A DNA stretch of 64,000 nt from Photobacterium sp. GB-56 (GCF_003026105.1 NZ_PYNW01000002.1:124001-188000), one strand, 5' to 3'. Positions 28,563-38,783 are shown, counted from the stretch's first letter. Notes: generated by a model from the sequence alone, not told the origin. A program made the numbers and translations.

Positions 28563-30746
28563 CTACGCAGGCACTTCTTGTTTTTTCTCTTTAGGTGCTA
28601 GCTGCTCCGCCAGTTTGTGCATTTCAGGGAGCATACGGTGGATCAAGTGAAGTTGCTGTAACACCATACGTACCGAGGTGCAGTCTTCATCACGCCATTG
28701 TCCTAAACGCTGATCCAAATCGAGATCTAATGCGGGTGCCTTTTGACATGTGTTACCTGTCAGTTGTGCCGCTAAACATTCTAAGTGGGCGTGAATAATA
28801 CGGTGCGCTTCAGACACTAACTGATGGGTTTTATCGTCATCGAGCTGTGTTCGGTGTGCACCTAATGCCGAGATATAACTGAGCATGGCATGGTTTAAGG
28901 TTAAGAATCGGAAACTTTCATTAGCATCAATTTGGTAACGCTCAGGCTCTGCTAACATATTACTGATCGCCGTATTTAAATGGGCATCAGTATTGTGGGC
29001 GTCACGACGGGCGATACGATAGCTTAAACTGTCTTTTTTACCGATTCGGTACTGACCAATAATTTGTGCTAAGTAATCTTTATTGGCATTGATAGCGCCT
29101 GACATCGATTTGTGTAATCGCTTAGATTCCCAATCTGGCAAAATAAAGGTAACGGCTAAAACGGCTAATAAACAGCCAATTAAGGTATCGCCTAAACGCG
29201 GCAGAATAACAGCATACCCTTCACCTAATTGGTTAAAACAGAATAAGACGAGTAAGGTAATAAATGCCGTTGCCCAGCCGTATTTCACCATTCTAAAGGC
29301 AAAGAAAAGCACGCCTGCAGCAACCATCAATACCAGTTGACCTTCTTGTCCTGGGAATAAATAAAGCAGCGGAATACCTGCGAAGATACCTGCCAAAGTG
29401 CCAATAACACGTTGGCGTAGTTTTTGGCGAGTCGCACTGTAGTTTGGCTGACAGACAAAAAGGGTGGTCAGCAATATCCAATAACCCCGTTGCAGATCGA
29501 GTGCTTGAATACAGCCGTAGCCCACCGTTAACGCTATTGCCATACGTATCGCATGACGAAAAAGTATGGAGTCGGTATTGAACTGGGCGCTGATACGTTT
29601 ACCTAATTCTTTAAAACCATGCGCTTCGTTATCTGATAACTGAATTTCGTCATTGTCCTCATTATAGGTTGCATCAGGGTTATTGATGTTCATTAACTGA
29701 CGTTCAACCGTGGCGAGGTTGTTGAATAGGAAATCGAGTTGGATTAACAGCATTTTCCATTCTGGTTTATTTTGGCTATGGAGGTACTGTAATGAATCTT
29801 GCAGCTCATTTAAGGCTTTCATGCTTTTTTCATCGTGGGTGTACGATTTCCCCATTGCTAATGCAGTTGAAATATCACGGCAAGCAACGGCTTGAGAACG
29901 TAATAAACGTTGGAAACGAAATAGCACATCACTACGGTTAAAGTTGGCTGCTAAATCTTGGTAACGATAATGCGAAGAACTGGCACGTTCATGAATATCT
30001 TGTGCCATAAAATAAATTGTTAAGAATTTATCGCCTGTCGTGTTGGGTTGTCCGCGTCTTGCTCGGTGTAACAGGGTGGCTTTTGCTGAATTTAGCGCGT
30101 TAACGACTCGTGCGTTTTGGCTTGCAGCTTTTAATCGAAGAGGTTGCGGCACTAAGTCGGCAACAGGTTCAAAGAGTTGGCTTTTATGATCTAAATAATC
30201 GGCAAACTCGCTAAACACATTAGCAAGGCTGCGTTGTACGGGTTGGTTAGGCCAAAGGATGTGCCATGCTAAGGATAAACAGCCATACCAAAATGCACCG
30301 CCTAGTAACAACATCGGCTGGGACCATAAATCGACACTATGATCAGCACCTAGCATGGTGTAAACCGCCAGCAATAATGAAGCAAATGCAATACTTGCGT
30401 AGCGTGATCCCATTGCACCTAACATGATGAAACAAAATGTTGACGTGAACAGTCCTAATGCAAAAAAGAGAGGATAAGGGAATAGGACTTCAATCGAAAC
30501 AGATGCAATTAAAAAACAAAGTAAAGTGAGCGAAAGCGCTTTAATTCTACCGAGAAAATTGTCATCAGTTTCAGCTAGCGCAGCAGCAATAACCCCTAGT
30601 ACTAACGGTGTCACCTCGCTATTAGAATTGTAATACCAGCAAGGGAGTACGACGCCAACTAACGCAATGAGAACACGAATTGAGTAGTTTATTCTATCGT
30701 TCACCCAGTAACGGCGAAAATTTAGATGTAACTTGTTAGTTTGCAT
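28563..30746 (-). CDS. yccS: YccS-family inner-membrane protein (FUSC)
   Basis: A 727-residue protein, close to E. coli YccS in length and organisation. It has two clusters of membrane helices (about residues 22-170 and 400-530) separated by a cytoplasmic helical domain, and a C-terminal cytoplasmic tail. Recognisable blocks are VTPLVLGVIAAALAETDDN, LGAMGSRYASIAFASLLLAVYT, and, in the second half, YWILLTTLFVCQPNYSATRQ, LRQRVIGTLAGIFAGIP and LGDTLIGCLLAVLAVTFILP. This is the FUSC (fusaric-acid-resistance-like) fold, also found in YhfK and in aromatic-acid efflux subunits. The transport substrate of YccS is not known. It is divergent from helD across a 470-base gap and is monocistronic. The start has no strong ribosome site. 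Confidence 0.9.
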   Translation of the reverse strand: MQTNKLHLNFRRYWVNDRINYSIRVLIALVGVVLPCWYYNSNSEVTPLVLGVIAAALAETDDNFLGRIKALSLTLLCFLIASVSIEVLFPYPLFFALGLFTSTFCFIMLGAMGSRYASIAFASLLLAVYTMLGADHSVDLWSQPMLLLGGAFWYGCLSLAWHILWPNQPVQRSLANVFSEFADYLDHKSQLFEPVADLVPQPLRLKAASQNARVVNALNSAKATLLHRARRGQPNTTGDKFLTIYFMAQDIHERASSSHYRYQDLAANFNRSDVLFRFQRLLRSQAVACRDISTALAMGKSYTHDEKSMKALNELQDSLQYLHSQNKPEWKMLLIQLDFLFNNLATVERQLMNINNPDATYNEDNDEIQLSDNEAHGFKELGKRISAQFNTDSILFRHAIRMAIALTVGYGCIQALDLQRGYWILLTTLFVCQPNYSATRQKLRQRVIGTLAGIFAGIPLLYLFPGQEGQLVLMVAAGVLFFAFRMVKYGWATAFITLLVLFCFNQLGEGYAVILPRLGDTLIGCLLAVLAVTFILPDWESKRLHKSMSGAINANKDYLAQIIGQYRIGKKDSLSYRIARRDAHNTDAHLNTAISNMLAEPERYQIDANESFRFLTLNHAMLSYISALGAHRTQLDDDKTHQLVSEAHRIIHAHLECLAAQLTGNTCQKAPALDLDLDQRLGQWRDEDCTSVRMVLQQLHLIHRMLPEMHKLAEQLAPKEKKQEVPA

Positions 30747-31216
30747 ATAGATATTAACAATCTTCTGATAAATAATTACAGCGAACGGCTAGAATAACCT
30801 TGCCGTAAATTTGATCCAATGGAAGTTCTATAAAGACTTAAATTATTGGGTTATGTAGCTTAGAAATCGGCTTAACGATAACAGAATTTGGTGATAGATA
30901 CTGCATCGACATCTCATGAAAGAACGTTCGTTTGATAAAAACGAGCAAGTTTTGTTCATTGGTTGAACTTTACTATTGAAGCTGAATCCAAAAATACATT
31001 TGTTTGTTCTGCTAGTGGAATTAATAAGTAAATAAATCTTAGAACGCTATGGCATAACAGGAGTTATTGGTACTCTATAGCGATATAAACCCAAGAAACT
31101 TGGGTAGACATCCGATCATAGGGTGATTGGACCTTTTCTATTTTAGCTGCACGTTTTTTTAAGCGGCTATGTTCAATATTACGCCCATATAAGAATATGG
31201 AAAAGTTGGTGAGATA
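30747..31216. other. Long yccS/helD intergenic region
   Basis: 470 bases between divergent genes. I see only a small hairpin, CCCAAGAAACTTGGG at about 31090-31104, and no convincing promoter, RNA gene or open frame. A 16-codon frame from about 30916 lacks a ribosome site and was discarded. Confidence 0.5.
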
Positions 31217-33298
31217 ATGCAATTAAGTGCCAGTTGGTTAGCACAATGGTTAGTGCAGGGTGATTATTACAGTATCGCTTTAGATGACAATGCATTGGTT
31301 TTAGATAGCCAAGTTGGCTCAGAAGTGATCTCGTTTGACGATTGGGATGGCTCAATTGAAATACATCGTGGTGTGTTATGGGGAGCGTTAGAGCTAACTT
31401 CTTCTGATCAGCAATATTGCTGGACTATTCATGGTTTGCCTTGGAGCGAATGTAAGCCGTTTGCCGCTTTTCTTATCCGCACGTATCAAGATTGGGCAAG
31501 AAATCGCGTTGATAAATTAGACGCTGTTTTACCTGAAATCTTACAGCGTATTGGCAAATTTTCATCACAGCCGGGCTATTTACGTGGCTCTGAGCATGAA
31601 TCGTTACATACTTTCCTTCATCAATCGCTTGCTGATACAGATTTAACACCAGAGTTAGCGGCATCATTCCGTCCTCGTAGCTTTGAAAAAATTTCGCCTT
31701 GGCTAGAAGAACATCAAGATTGGGTTGAAGAACACAATAAGACTTGGATTAAGCAGCAATCTGAAAAATGGGGATCATGGTTTGATAGTTTTGAGCGTTC
31801 ACCATTAAATGACTCTCAACGAGAAGCGGCGTTAATCAACCAAGATCATAACTTAGTACTTGCCGGTGCAGGTACGGGTAAAACCAGTGTTTTGGTGGCT
31901 CGTGCAGGCTACTTAATTGCGAGTCAGCAAGCCGTACCTGAAGATATTTTGATGCTGGCATTTGGCCGAAAAGCGGCAGAAGAAATGTCGGAGCGTATGG
32001 GGGAGAAAGTCAGCGATCGCGTGAAAGTTGCTACCTTCCATAGCTTAGGTTCGCAAATCATCGCAGAAGTAGAAAAAGAAAAGCCTAATGTAGCAGGTGT
32101 CGCTATTGATGCACGTGTTCGTTCAGCATGGATTGCCCGTATGTTGATTGAACAATGGAATAAATCAGCGTCAGCGAGCAAATGGCAACGTCACCTTACG
32201 CAATGGCGAGTTCCGGGTTTTAGCAAAGAAAACACGATGGAACAGCAGGCTGAAAATGAGCAATTGCAAGCTTGGGTTTGGCGCCATATTGAATTATTAG
32301 GTCAATCGACATTGTCGAAAGAAGCGCTAATAGAAGAAATTCAAAATAACAATAACCCAGCGATGCGCCCGCGCATGAAGAGCGAATTAGAGTTATTGTG
32401 GCCTTGCTATCAAGCTTATCAGCAGTACTTAAAATCAAAGAAACAAATCGACTTTAACAGTATGATTGATGTGGCAACTCAATATGTTAAAGAAGGTAAG
32501 TTTGTGTCACCTTGGCGCTTTATTATGGTGGATGAGTACCAAGATATTTCGCCACAACGTTTAGCGCTAATTGAAGCATTATGCGGCCAGAAAGTAGAAG
32601 GTAAGTCGACACCAACCTTGTTTGCCGTTGGGGATGATTGGCAGGCTATTTACCGCTTTGCGGGGGCTGATGTTAACCTAACGACTGACTTTGAAGGGCG
32701 TTTTGGTTCATCTCATATCACTGAGCTATCAACAACGTATCGCTTTAATAGCATGATTGGTGAAGTGGCAAACTTGTTTATTCAACAAAACCCAAGCCAA
32801 ATTAAAAAGCAGTTAACCAGCTTTACGAAACAAAATAAGAAAGCGGTTACCTTGCTTGATAGTGATTTAATGCTGCAAGATTTAACCCGTTTAGCCAAAC
32901 TTTATGATAATAAAGAAACGAGCGTGATGATCTTGGGTCGTAACAATAAGCAGAAACCAGCAAAGTTTGAAGACTGGAAAGCACAGTGGCCACAACTTAA
33001 CTTGAAATACATGACATGCCACGCGAGTAAAGGGCGTGAAGCTGATTATGTCTTTATTGTTGATGTTAACAAAGGTATTTTCCCGTCTCCAGATCGTGAA
33101 ACAGGTTTAGCTGCTGTGATGCAACCACGTACTGAAAACTATACTGATGCTGAAGAACGCCGTTTGTTCTATGTGGCGTTAACACGTGCGCGTAAACATG
33201 TATGGGTATGTGCTGGTTCACATAATACATCTTCTTTTATCAATGAGTTAATCGAAGATAAGTACCCTGTAAATAATAAGATTAAACGCATTAAGTAA
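31217..33298 (+). CDS. helD: DNA helicase IV (UvrD/Rep superfamily 1)
   Basis: A 693-residue protein, near the 684 of E. coli HelD. An N-terminal domain of about 190 residues specific to HelD precedes the SF1A helicase core. Motif I is LAGAGTGKTSVLVARAGYL (about residues 214-232), motif II MVDEYQDISPQRLALIE, motif III GDDWQAIYRFAGAD, motif IV near TYRFNSMIGEVANLF, motif V HASKGREADYVFIVDVNKG, and motif VI RRLFYVALTRARKHVWV. It unwinds DNA 3' to 5' with ATP hydrolysis and takes part in RecF-pathway recombination and repair. It is monocistronic, with a strong hairpin at 33314, and converges on glpD. Confidence 0.95.
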   Translation: MQLSASWLAQWLVQGDYYSIALDDNALVLDSQVGSEVISFDDWDGSIEIHRGVLWGALELTSSDQQYCWTIHGLPWSECKPFAAFLIRTYQDWARNRVDKLDAVLPEILQRIGKFSSQPGYLRGSEHESLHTFLHQSLADTDLTPELAASFRPRSFEKISPWLEEHQDWVEEHNKTWIKQQSEKWGSWFDSFERSPLNDSQREAALINQDHNLVLAGAGTGKTSVLVARAGYLIASQQAVPEDILMLAFGRKAAEEMSERMGEKVSDRVKVATFHSLGSQIIAEVEKEKPNVAGVAIDARVRSAWIARMLIEQWNKSASASKWQRHLTQWRVPGFSKENTMEQQAENEQLQAWVWRHIELLGQSTLSKEALIEEIQNNNNPAMRPRMKSELELLWPCYQAYQQYLKSKKQIDFNSMIDVATQYVKEGKFVSPWRFIMVDEYQDISPQRLALIEALCGQKVEGKSTPTLFAVGDDWQAIYRFAGADVNLTTDFEGRFGSSHITELSTTYRFNSMIGEVANLFIQQNPSQIKKQLTSFTKQNKKAVTLLDSDLMLQDLTRLAKLYDNKETSVMILGRNNKQKPAKFEDWKAQWPQLNLKYMTCHASKGREADYVFIVDVNKGIFPSPDRETGLAAVMQPRTENYTDAEERRLFYVALTRARKHVWVCAGSHNTSSFINELIEDKYPVNNKIKRIK

Positions 33299-33313
33299 TG
33301 ATGTGATTGTTAA

Positions 33314-33345
33314 AAAACCGACCTATTAAAGGTCGGTTTTTTATT
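33314..33345 (+). terminator. Bidirectional helD/glpD terminator
   Basis: AAAACCGACCT pairs with AGGTCGGTTTT around a 5-base loop and is followed by T residues. It lies between the convergent helD and glpD genes. Confidence 0.92.
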
Positions 33346-33370
33346 TCTGTAAAAGTAAGTTGTGGCTTTA

Positions 33371-34915
33371 TTAGCCGACTTTATGGAAACTAACGATGTT
33401 GTTTGATGGAGCATTGGCATCGATGTACTCTTTGACCTGTAATTGCTGCTCATCGGTTAGGTATAACCCCAATTTAGTTCGGCGCCATAAGAAGTCTTCG
33501 ACCGTTTTCACATGTTCATGTGCGATAACATAATCAATTTCTTTTTGGTAAACACCATCAGCAAATTGAATGCCCATATCGTCAATACAAGCTACATCTG
33601 CCAACATCTTATAGCAGTAACTTCCAAATTGTTTTACATAACGTAGTGCTTGTTTATCACTTAGCCATGGGTAACGGCTTTGTAAGCTTTCTGCGAGTTG
33701 TTTTCGTGAACAGCTAAAATTTCCACCAGGTAGGGCTTGATTGGCTGTCCATGATTTGCCCATTTGCGGGAAGAAAGGTTCTAGGTGTTTCATCGCCGAT
33801 TCTGACAGCTTTCGGTAGGTCGTCAATTTGCCACCAAAAATTGAAAGCAAAGGTGCTTGGTCGAGTTCTTGCTCAAGTTCTAGTGTGTAATCACGTGTGA
33901 TTGCTTGTGGTGAATTTGATTCATCATCACACAGTGGACGAACGCCGCTAAACGTCCACACCACATCTTCTCGGTGGAGTTGATCAACAAAGTGTTGATT
34001 TACAATATCAATTAGGTAGTCGATCTCAGTCTCATCAATCGCGACATGACGAGGATCGCCTTTGTATTCCAGATCTGTGGTGCCAATGATTGAAAAGTCA
34101 TCAAGGTAGGGAATAACAAAAACAATTCGGTTATCTTTGTTCTGAAGAATATAGGCTTGCTCTTCATTATGAATTTTTGGCACGACAATGTGAGAGCCTT
34201 TGATCAAACGAATGTTGCGAGGCGATGGCGTTTCTAAACCGTTATCAAAAAATTGTTTAACCCAAGGTCCTGCCGCATTAACAAGCGCTTTGGTTCGTCG
34301 CTCAAAGCGCTCACCTGTACGTTGATCAACCATTGTAACGCGCCAAATATCCCCTTCTCGTACCGCGCTTTCAACTTTGCAGTAGTTAGCAACCTCGCCG
34401 CCATTTTCTTCAATAGCCATAATGTTTAATAGCACTAAACGCGCGTCATCAACCCAGCAATCAGAGTACTCAAACCCCACTTTCATTTCTGGTTTAAGTA
34501 AACCAGATTGTGCCAGATTAATTTTTTTACTCGCAGGTAAGGTGGTTCGTTTGCCTAAATTATCATAAAGAAATAGACCACTGCGGATCATCCAAGCTGG
34601 GCGTAAAAAAGGACGGTGAGGAAGGCGGAATCGCATCGGCTCGGCAACATGAGGCGCTTTTTTTAAGAGCACCTCACGTTCAGCGAGTGCTTCGGAAACA
34701 AGGCGAAATTCATAATGTTCAAGGTAGCGTAGACCACCATGGATGAGCTTTGAACTTGCAGATGATGTGGCAGAGGCAAAATCATTTGCTTCGTATAAAG
34801 CAACATTTAAGCCTCGACCAGCCGCATCTGCTGCAATACCAGCACCATTAATACCGCCACCGATGACGATGATATCGAGAAGAGGGGTTGCGCTATTGTT
34901 TTTAGTGATATCCAT
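33371..34915 (-). CDS. glpD: Aerobic glycerol-3-phosphate dehydrogenase
   Basis: A 514-residue flavoprotein, near the 501 of E. coli GlpD. The FAD-binding motif VIGGGINGAGIAADAAGRGL is at about residues 16-35, followed by KLIHGGLRYLEHYEF, a GlpD signature, then FSGVRPLCDDESNSPQAITR and IFGGKLTTYRKLSE. The C-terminal domain (about 390-514) is the usual GlpD cap. It oxidises glycerol-3-phosphate to dihydroxyacetone phosphate at the inner membrane and passes electrons to ubiquinone. AAGG lies 7 bases before the ATG. It is the last gene of a colinear glpF-glpK-glpR-glpD block but has its own upstream region with several GlpR-type half-sites. Confidence 0.97.
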   Translation of the reverse strand: MDITKNNSATPLLDIIVIGGGINGAGIAADAAGRGLNVALYEANDFASATSSASSKLIHGGLRYLEHYEFRLVSEALAEREVLLKKAPHVAEPMRFRLPHRPFLRPAWMIRSGLFLYDNLGKRTTLPASKKINLAQSGLLKPEMKVGFEYSDCWVDDARLVLLNIMAIEENGGEVANYCKVESAVREGDIWRVTMVDQRTGERFERRTKALVNAAGPWVKQFFDNGLETPSPRNIRLIKGSHIVVPKIHNEEQAYILQNKDNRIVFVIPYLDDFSIIGTTDLEYKGDPRHVAIDETEIDYLIDIVNQHFVDQLHREDVVWTFSGVRPLCDDESNSPQAITRDYTLELEQELDQAPLLSIFGGKLTTYRKLSESAMKHLEPFFPQMGKSWTANQALPGGNFSCSRKQLAESLQSRYPWLSDKQALRYVKQFGSYCYKMLADVACIDDMGIQFADGVYQKEIDYVIAHEHVKTVEDFLWRRTKLGLYLTDEQQLQVKEYIDANAPSNNIVSFHKVG

Positions 34916-34936
34916 AAAACGACCTTAAAAAATGAG

Positions 34937-35029
34937 CAAACGAACATAAGAGAGCATAATGTAAGCATAACTTAAGTTTCGTTTGTGATCATTTATTGTT
35001 TTCGTTTGTTGTTCGTTTTTGCTCGTTTA
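34937..35029 (-). promoter_or_regulatory. Cluster of GlpR-type operator half-sites before glpD
   Basis: Five copies of the core TTCGTTT (or its complement or one-base variants) are packed in 93 bases: CAAACGAA 34937-34944, TTTCGTTTG 34977-34985, TTCGTTTG 35001-35008, TTCGTTTTT 35012-35020 and CTCGTTTA 35022-35029. The first extends to TATGTTCG on the minus strand, which is the left half of the E. coli GlpR consensus. GlpR is encoded next door. Site limits are by eye. Confidence 0.6.
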
Positions 35030-35090
35030 TGTGATTTGTATAAAAAAATGCGCTTTTATATTGAATGAGTTTTGCGATTGTTAGCATGTT

Positions 35091-35873
35091 TTACTCATTA
35101 TGGTCATGCTCTGAAACCACCTCAATTTGTAATTGATGTTCATTAATAATTGAAAGAATATTTTCAGGTGGGAGCTGATCGGTAAAGAGTGCATCCACTT
35201 GCGAAATACAGCCCAGTTTGACCATCGCATTACGTCCAAATTTAGAGTGATCCACAGCAAGAAATACTCGGCGGCTATTTTCAATAATGGCTTGCTTTAC
35301 GCGCACTTCATGATAATCAAAATCAAGTAACGAGCCGTCATTATCGATACCACTTATGCCTAAGATGCCGAAATCTAAGCGAAATTGTTGGATGAAATCG
35401 AGCGTGGCTTCTCCAATGATACCGCCATCATGATCACGAACTTCACCGCCGGCGAGAATCACTTTAATTTCTGGGTTTGATAACAAAATCGTGGCAGCAT
35501 TTAAGTTGTTGGTTACAACACGTAGTTGTTTGTGTTGGACACACAACGCACGTGCGACAGCTTCAGGTGTAGTGCCGATATCAATAAACAGCGATGCACC
35601 ATCAGGGATATGTTTAACAAGACTTGCAGCGATTAAGTCTTTCTCGCTGAAATTAAGTGATTTACGGGTAATGTAAGAGGTATTTTCAGAGCTAAGTGGC
35701 GTCGTAGCTCCACCGTGATAGCGACGAATTTTATTAGCGTCGGCGAGTTCGTTCAGATCGCGGCGAATCGTTTGAGGGCTGACGTTAAAACGTTCGACTA
35801 ACTCTTCTGTACTGACATAGCCTTGTTTTTTCACCAACTCTATAATTTCTTGGTGTCTTGGTATTTGTTTCAC
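35091..35873 (-). CDS. glpR: Glycerol-3-phosphate regulon repressor
   Basis: A DeoR-family repressor. I prefer the GTG start at 35873 (260 residues, reading VKQIPRHQEIIELVKKQGYV) because E. coli GlpR starts MKQTQRH, and AGGGA lies about 8 bases upstream; the longer frame adds nine residues. The helix-turn-helix is at about residues 18-45 (VSTEELVERFNVSPQTIRRD). The sugar-phosphate sensing domain follows, with FIDIGTTPEAVARAL, VVTNNLN, LAGGEVRDHDGGIIGEAT and DFGILGISGID. It binds glycerol-3-phosphate and then releases operators of glpFK and glpD. It sits between glpK and glpD, a common arrangement in Vibrionaceae. It is separated from glpK by a terminator, so it probably has its own promoter within 35874-35990. 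Confidence 0.95.
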   Translation of the reverse strand: MKQIPRHQEIIELVKKQGYVSTEELVERFNVSPQTIRRDLNELADANKIRRYHGGATTPLSSENTSYITRKSLNFSEKDLIAASLVKHIPDGASLFIDIGTTPEAVARALCVQHKQLRVVTNNLNAATILLSNPEIKVILAGGEVRDHDGGIIGEATLDFIQQFRLDFGILGISGIDNDGSLLDFDYHEVRVKQAIIENSRRVFLAVDHSKFGRNAMVKLGCISQVDALFTDQLPPENILSIINEHQLQIEVVSEHDHNE

Positions 35874-35991
35874 TAAAAATTTCCCTGTCTTACTTGGCAT
35901 TGCCAGATATACATTTAAATATAATGCTATCTATTGTGCTTTAATTTTCCTTTCCATAGAAGTGATTCAATTCTCTTATCTGTATTCAAAT

Positions 35992-36027
35992 AAAAAAGAG
36001 CGTTACAAAGAACGCTCTTTTTCTCTT
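35992..36027 (-). terminator. glpFK terminator
   Basis: A strong stem, AAAAAGAGCGTT with AACGCTCTTTTT, around a 6-base loop. On the minus strand it comes directly after glpK and is followed by T residues. It separates the glpFK transcript from glpR. Confidence 0.92.
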
Positions 36028-36046
36028 TTATTCGTTTTATGAATAA

Positions 36047-37564
36047 TTAATCTTCGCAATCATGCATTTCTGCCCATGTTTGCGCGCATTTAACTGCGCG
36101 TTTCCAACCTTTATAGCGTCGCTCACGCTTATCATCACAAGCGTGGGGACTGAAAGTGCGGTTAATTACGGCTTTATCTTTAAGCTCATCAATATTACTC
36201 CAGAATCCGACAGCTAAGCCTGCAAGATAAGCGGCACCTAATGCAGTGACTTCGGTGACTTCTGGGCGCTGAACTTCGGTATCTAATACATCAGACTGGA
36301 ATTGCATTAGGAAGTTATTGGCTACGGCGCCACCGTCAACTTTCAATGTGGCAAGCTGAATACCTGAATCCGCTTTCATGGCGTCAATAACATCACGGGT
36401 TTGATAAGCAATACTTTCAAGCGTCGCACGGATAATATGGTTTGAGTTCACACCTCGGGTTAAGCCAACAATTGTGCCGCGTGCGTAAGCATCCCAATAT
36501 GGCGCACCTAACCCCGTAAAGGCCGGTACGACATAAACACCGTTTGAAGTATCAACCTTAGTGGCAAAGTACTCGGAGTCTTTGGCATCAGCTAATAGTT
36601 TCATTTCATCACGTAGCCATTGAATCGATGCGCCCCCCATAAATACAGCACCTTCAAGTGCGTAGGATGCTTCACCTGATGGGCCACAGGCTAATGTAGT
36701 GAGTAGACCATGAGTTGATGATACTTTTTCTTGTCCTGTATTCATTAACAAGAAACAGCCCGTTCCGTAGGTGTTTTTAGCTTGCCCTGGCTCAACACAC
36801 ATCTGACCGTAGAGAGCGGCTTGTTGATCACCGGCAATACCCGCAATTGGGATACGTGTGCCGCCTTTACCACCAATATTGGTTTTACCGTAGACTTCCG
36901 ATGAGCGTTTTACTTCTGGCATCATAGAGGCAGGAATACCTAACTCATCGAGCAGCTTTTGATCCCACTCAAGGGTATTGATATTAAATAACATGGTACG
37001 AGAGGCGTTGGTGTAATCTGTTACGTGAACGCGGCCTTGAGTCATTTTCCATACTAGCCAAGTATCAACAGTACCAAACAATAATTTACCGGCTTCAGCA
37101 TCTTCTCGCGCGCCATCAACATTATCTAGAATCCATTTTACTTTGGTACCAGAGAAATAAGGGTCAAGGACAAGACCTGTATTCTCGCGTACATATTCTT
37201 CTAATCCACGTTGCTTTAATTCTTCACAGATCTCTGCGGTACGACGACACTGCCATACAATGGCGTTATAAACTGGCTTACCTGTTTCTTTATTCCAAAC
37301 AATAGTAGTTTCACGTTGGTTTGTAATACCGATCGCTGCAATTTGATCGCTACGAATACCTGACTGGCCTAATACTTCGACTAAGGTTGAACTTTGGGTG
37401 GCATAGATCTCTAGTGGATCATGTTCAACCCAACCCGCTTGAGGATAAATTTGGGTAAATTCTCTTTGTGCGACACTTACGATATTGGCATCGTGGTCAA
37501 GAATAACTGCACGAGAGCTTGTTGTGCCTTGGTCTAACGCTACGATGTATTTTGGATCGTTCAT
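36047..37564 (-). CDS. glpK: Glycerol kinase
   Basis: A 505-residue FGGY-family kinase, matching the 502 of E. coli GlpK. The N-terminal ATP-binding motif is [40 protein letters not shown] and [18 protein letters not shown] follow, then [20 protein letters not shown] with the catalytic Asp, and [17 protein letters not shown] near the C-terminus. It phosphorylates glycerol to glycerol-3-phosphate with ATP in the cytoplasm. AAGGAC lies before the ATG. It starts 49 bases behind glpF and forms an operon with it. Confidence 0.98.
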   Translation of the reverse strand: MNDPKYIVALDQGTTSSRAVILDHDANIVSVAQREFTQIYPQAGWVEHDPLEIYATQSSTLVEVLGQSGIRSDQIAAIGITNQRETTIVWNKETGKPVYNAIVWQCRRTAEICEELKQRGLEEYVRENTGLVLDPYFSGTKVKWILDNVDGAREDAEAGKLLFGTVDTWLVWKMTQGRVHVTDYTNASRTMLFNINTLEWDQKLLDELGIPASMMPEVKRSSEVYGKTNIGGKGGTRIPIAGIAGDQQAALYGQMCVEPGQAKNTYGTGCFLLMNTGQEKVSSTHGLLTTLACGPSGEASYALEGAVFMGGASIQWLRDEMKLLADAKDSEYFATKVDTSNGVYVVPAFTGLGAPYWDAYARGTIVGLTRGVNSNHIIRATLESIAYQTRDVIDAMKADSGIQLATLKVDGGAVANNFLMQFQSDVLDTEVQRPEVTEVTALGAAYLAGLAVGFWSNIDELKDKAVINRTFSPHACDDKRERRYKGWKRAVKCAQTWAEMHDCED

Positions 37565-37613
37565 GTTTTTGTCCTTTGTTTCAAACTATTATAATTATAC
37601 TAGGTAGTAGAGG

Positions 37614-38471
37614 TTAAGCTTGCGTGCGAGCTTCTTCTTCTGTGTTTTTGTCACATTGATTTGGAATTGTACAACCTTGTCCTTGTTGAGGCAGATGCGC
37701 TGCAACAACTTTAGGGTATAACCAGCCACCAAAACAGGCGCCAGCAATGGGAGCTAAAATCGGCACAATAAAGTAAGGAATATCAAGGCCACCTGTCAGT
37801 GCTTTATCCCAACCGGCGAAATAGGCGAACAACTTAGGGCCAAAATCACGCGCTGGATTCATAGCAAAACCTGTTAATGGACCTAAAGAGCTACCAATTA
37901 CGGCAATTAAAATTCCGATAAGTAATGGATTTAAAGCACCACGGGATGCGCCATTATTTTCATCACCAAGGGCTAAGATGGCGAACATCAATACTGCTGT
38001 GATCACAAACTCGACAGCAAATGCGCCGAAAAATGACAGACTGGCATGTGGGTAAGTCGAGAAGATCCCTGCGGTTGCCAATGCTTCATTACTGCTTCGT
38101 ACAAATTGATGGGTAATTTCATATTGGGTAAAGAGGTTGCTATATAGGGCATAGATAAGCGCAGCAGAGCAGAAAGCACCAAGAAGTTGACTAATAATGT
38201 AAGGTGCGACTTTCTTTTTATCAAAACCGTGAAATGCAGCAAGAGCAATAGTAACGGCTGGGTTAATGTGAGCGCCAGACACGCCTGCAGTACAATATAT
38301 GGCTATAGTGACACCTAATCCCCAGATAATACTGACTTCCCATTGACCAAAGTCAGCGCCTGTTAAGACTAAAGCGGCGACACAGCCGACACCAAAAAAG
38401 ATTAACAAGCCTGTACCGATAAATTCAGCGATACATTCGCCGAGTAGTGAGGGGGCTTTCGTTATTGTCAT
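37614..38471 (-). CDS. glpF: Glycerol uptake facilitator
   Basis: A 285-residue aquaglyceroporin with six membrane helices and the two NPA half-helices: SGAHINPAVTIALAAFHGFD and TGFAMNPARDFGPKLFAYF. The Asp after the second NPAR marks a glycerol facilitator rather than a water-only channel. It lets glycerol cross the inner membrane by facilitated diffusion; GlpK traps it. A strong AAGGAT precedes the ATG. It is the first gene of the glpFK operon, and several GlpR-like half-sites lie upstream. Confidence 0.97.
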   Translation of the reverse strand: MTITKAPSLLGECIAEFIGTGLLIFFGVGCVAALVLTGADFGQWEVSIIWGLGVTIAIYCTAGVSGAHINPAVTIALAAFHGFDKKKVAPYIISQLLGAFCSAALIYALYSNLFTQYEITHQFVRSSNEALATAGIFSTYPHASLSFFGAFAVEFVITAVLMFAILALGDENNGASRGALNPLLIGILIAVIGSSLGPLTGFAMNPARDFGPKLFAYFAGWDKALTGGLDIPYFIVPILAPIAGACFGGWLYPKVVAAHLPQQGQGCTIPNQCDKNTEEEARTQA

Positions 38472-38491
38472 TTTAATTATCCTTATTATTC

Positions 38492-38585
38492 ACATCGAAT
38501 GTTATTGTCTGGGAGCACGGCATATCTTCTACAATATTCGACATTTCGAAAACAAAGAAACATTAAAAGTGAGCGTTCGAGCATT
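38492..38585 (-). promoter_or_regulatory. Possible GlpR operator region before glpF
   Basis: Within 110 bases of the glpF start there are several TTCG/CGAA-centred elements: ACATCGAATGTT at 38492-38503, AATATTCGACATTTCGAAAA at about 38533-38552, and GCGTTCGAGCATT at about 38573-38585. They resemble the GlpR consensus halves TATGTTCG and CGAACATA, but none is a full match with the standard spacing. Confidence 0.45.
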
Positions 38586-38733
38586 AAATGAAAATAAAAT
38601 GTATTTGTTTTGTTAAATGGCTCATATTTTTTAAACGAATAAATCCATATAAAAATATAAAACGAAAGGTGTTATGCGTATTTATATCTTTTATGAAGGT
38701 ATGAAGTGGCGAGTATTGATGAGTTGTCGTCAT

Positions 38734-38765
38734 AAAAAAGGACTCATATGAGTCCTTCGTTTTTG
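38734..38765. terminator. Terminator after the MDR oxidoreductase
   Basis: AAGGACTCAT pairs with ATGAGTCCTT as a near loop-free palindrome with A residues before and T residues after. On the minus strand it follows the oxidoreductase stop. Confidence 0.85.
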
Positions 38766-38783
38766 TTCTATTTGAAAGCTTAG

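Larger units (their letters stand above)
38472..38783. other. Intergenic region between the MDR gene and glpF
   Basis: 312 bases. The part near glpF holds the GlpR-like elements described separately, and the other end holds the terminator at 38734. The middle (about 38600-38730) is AT-rich with nothing I can name. Confidence 0.5.
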
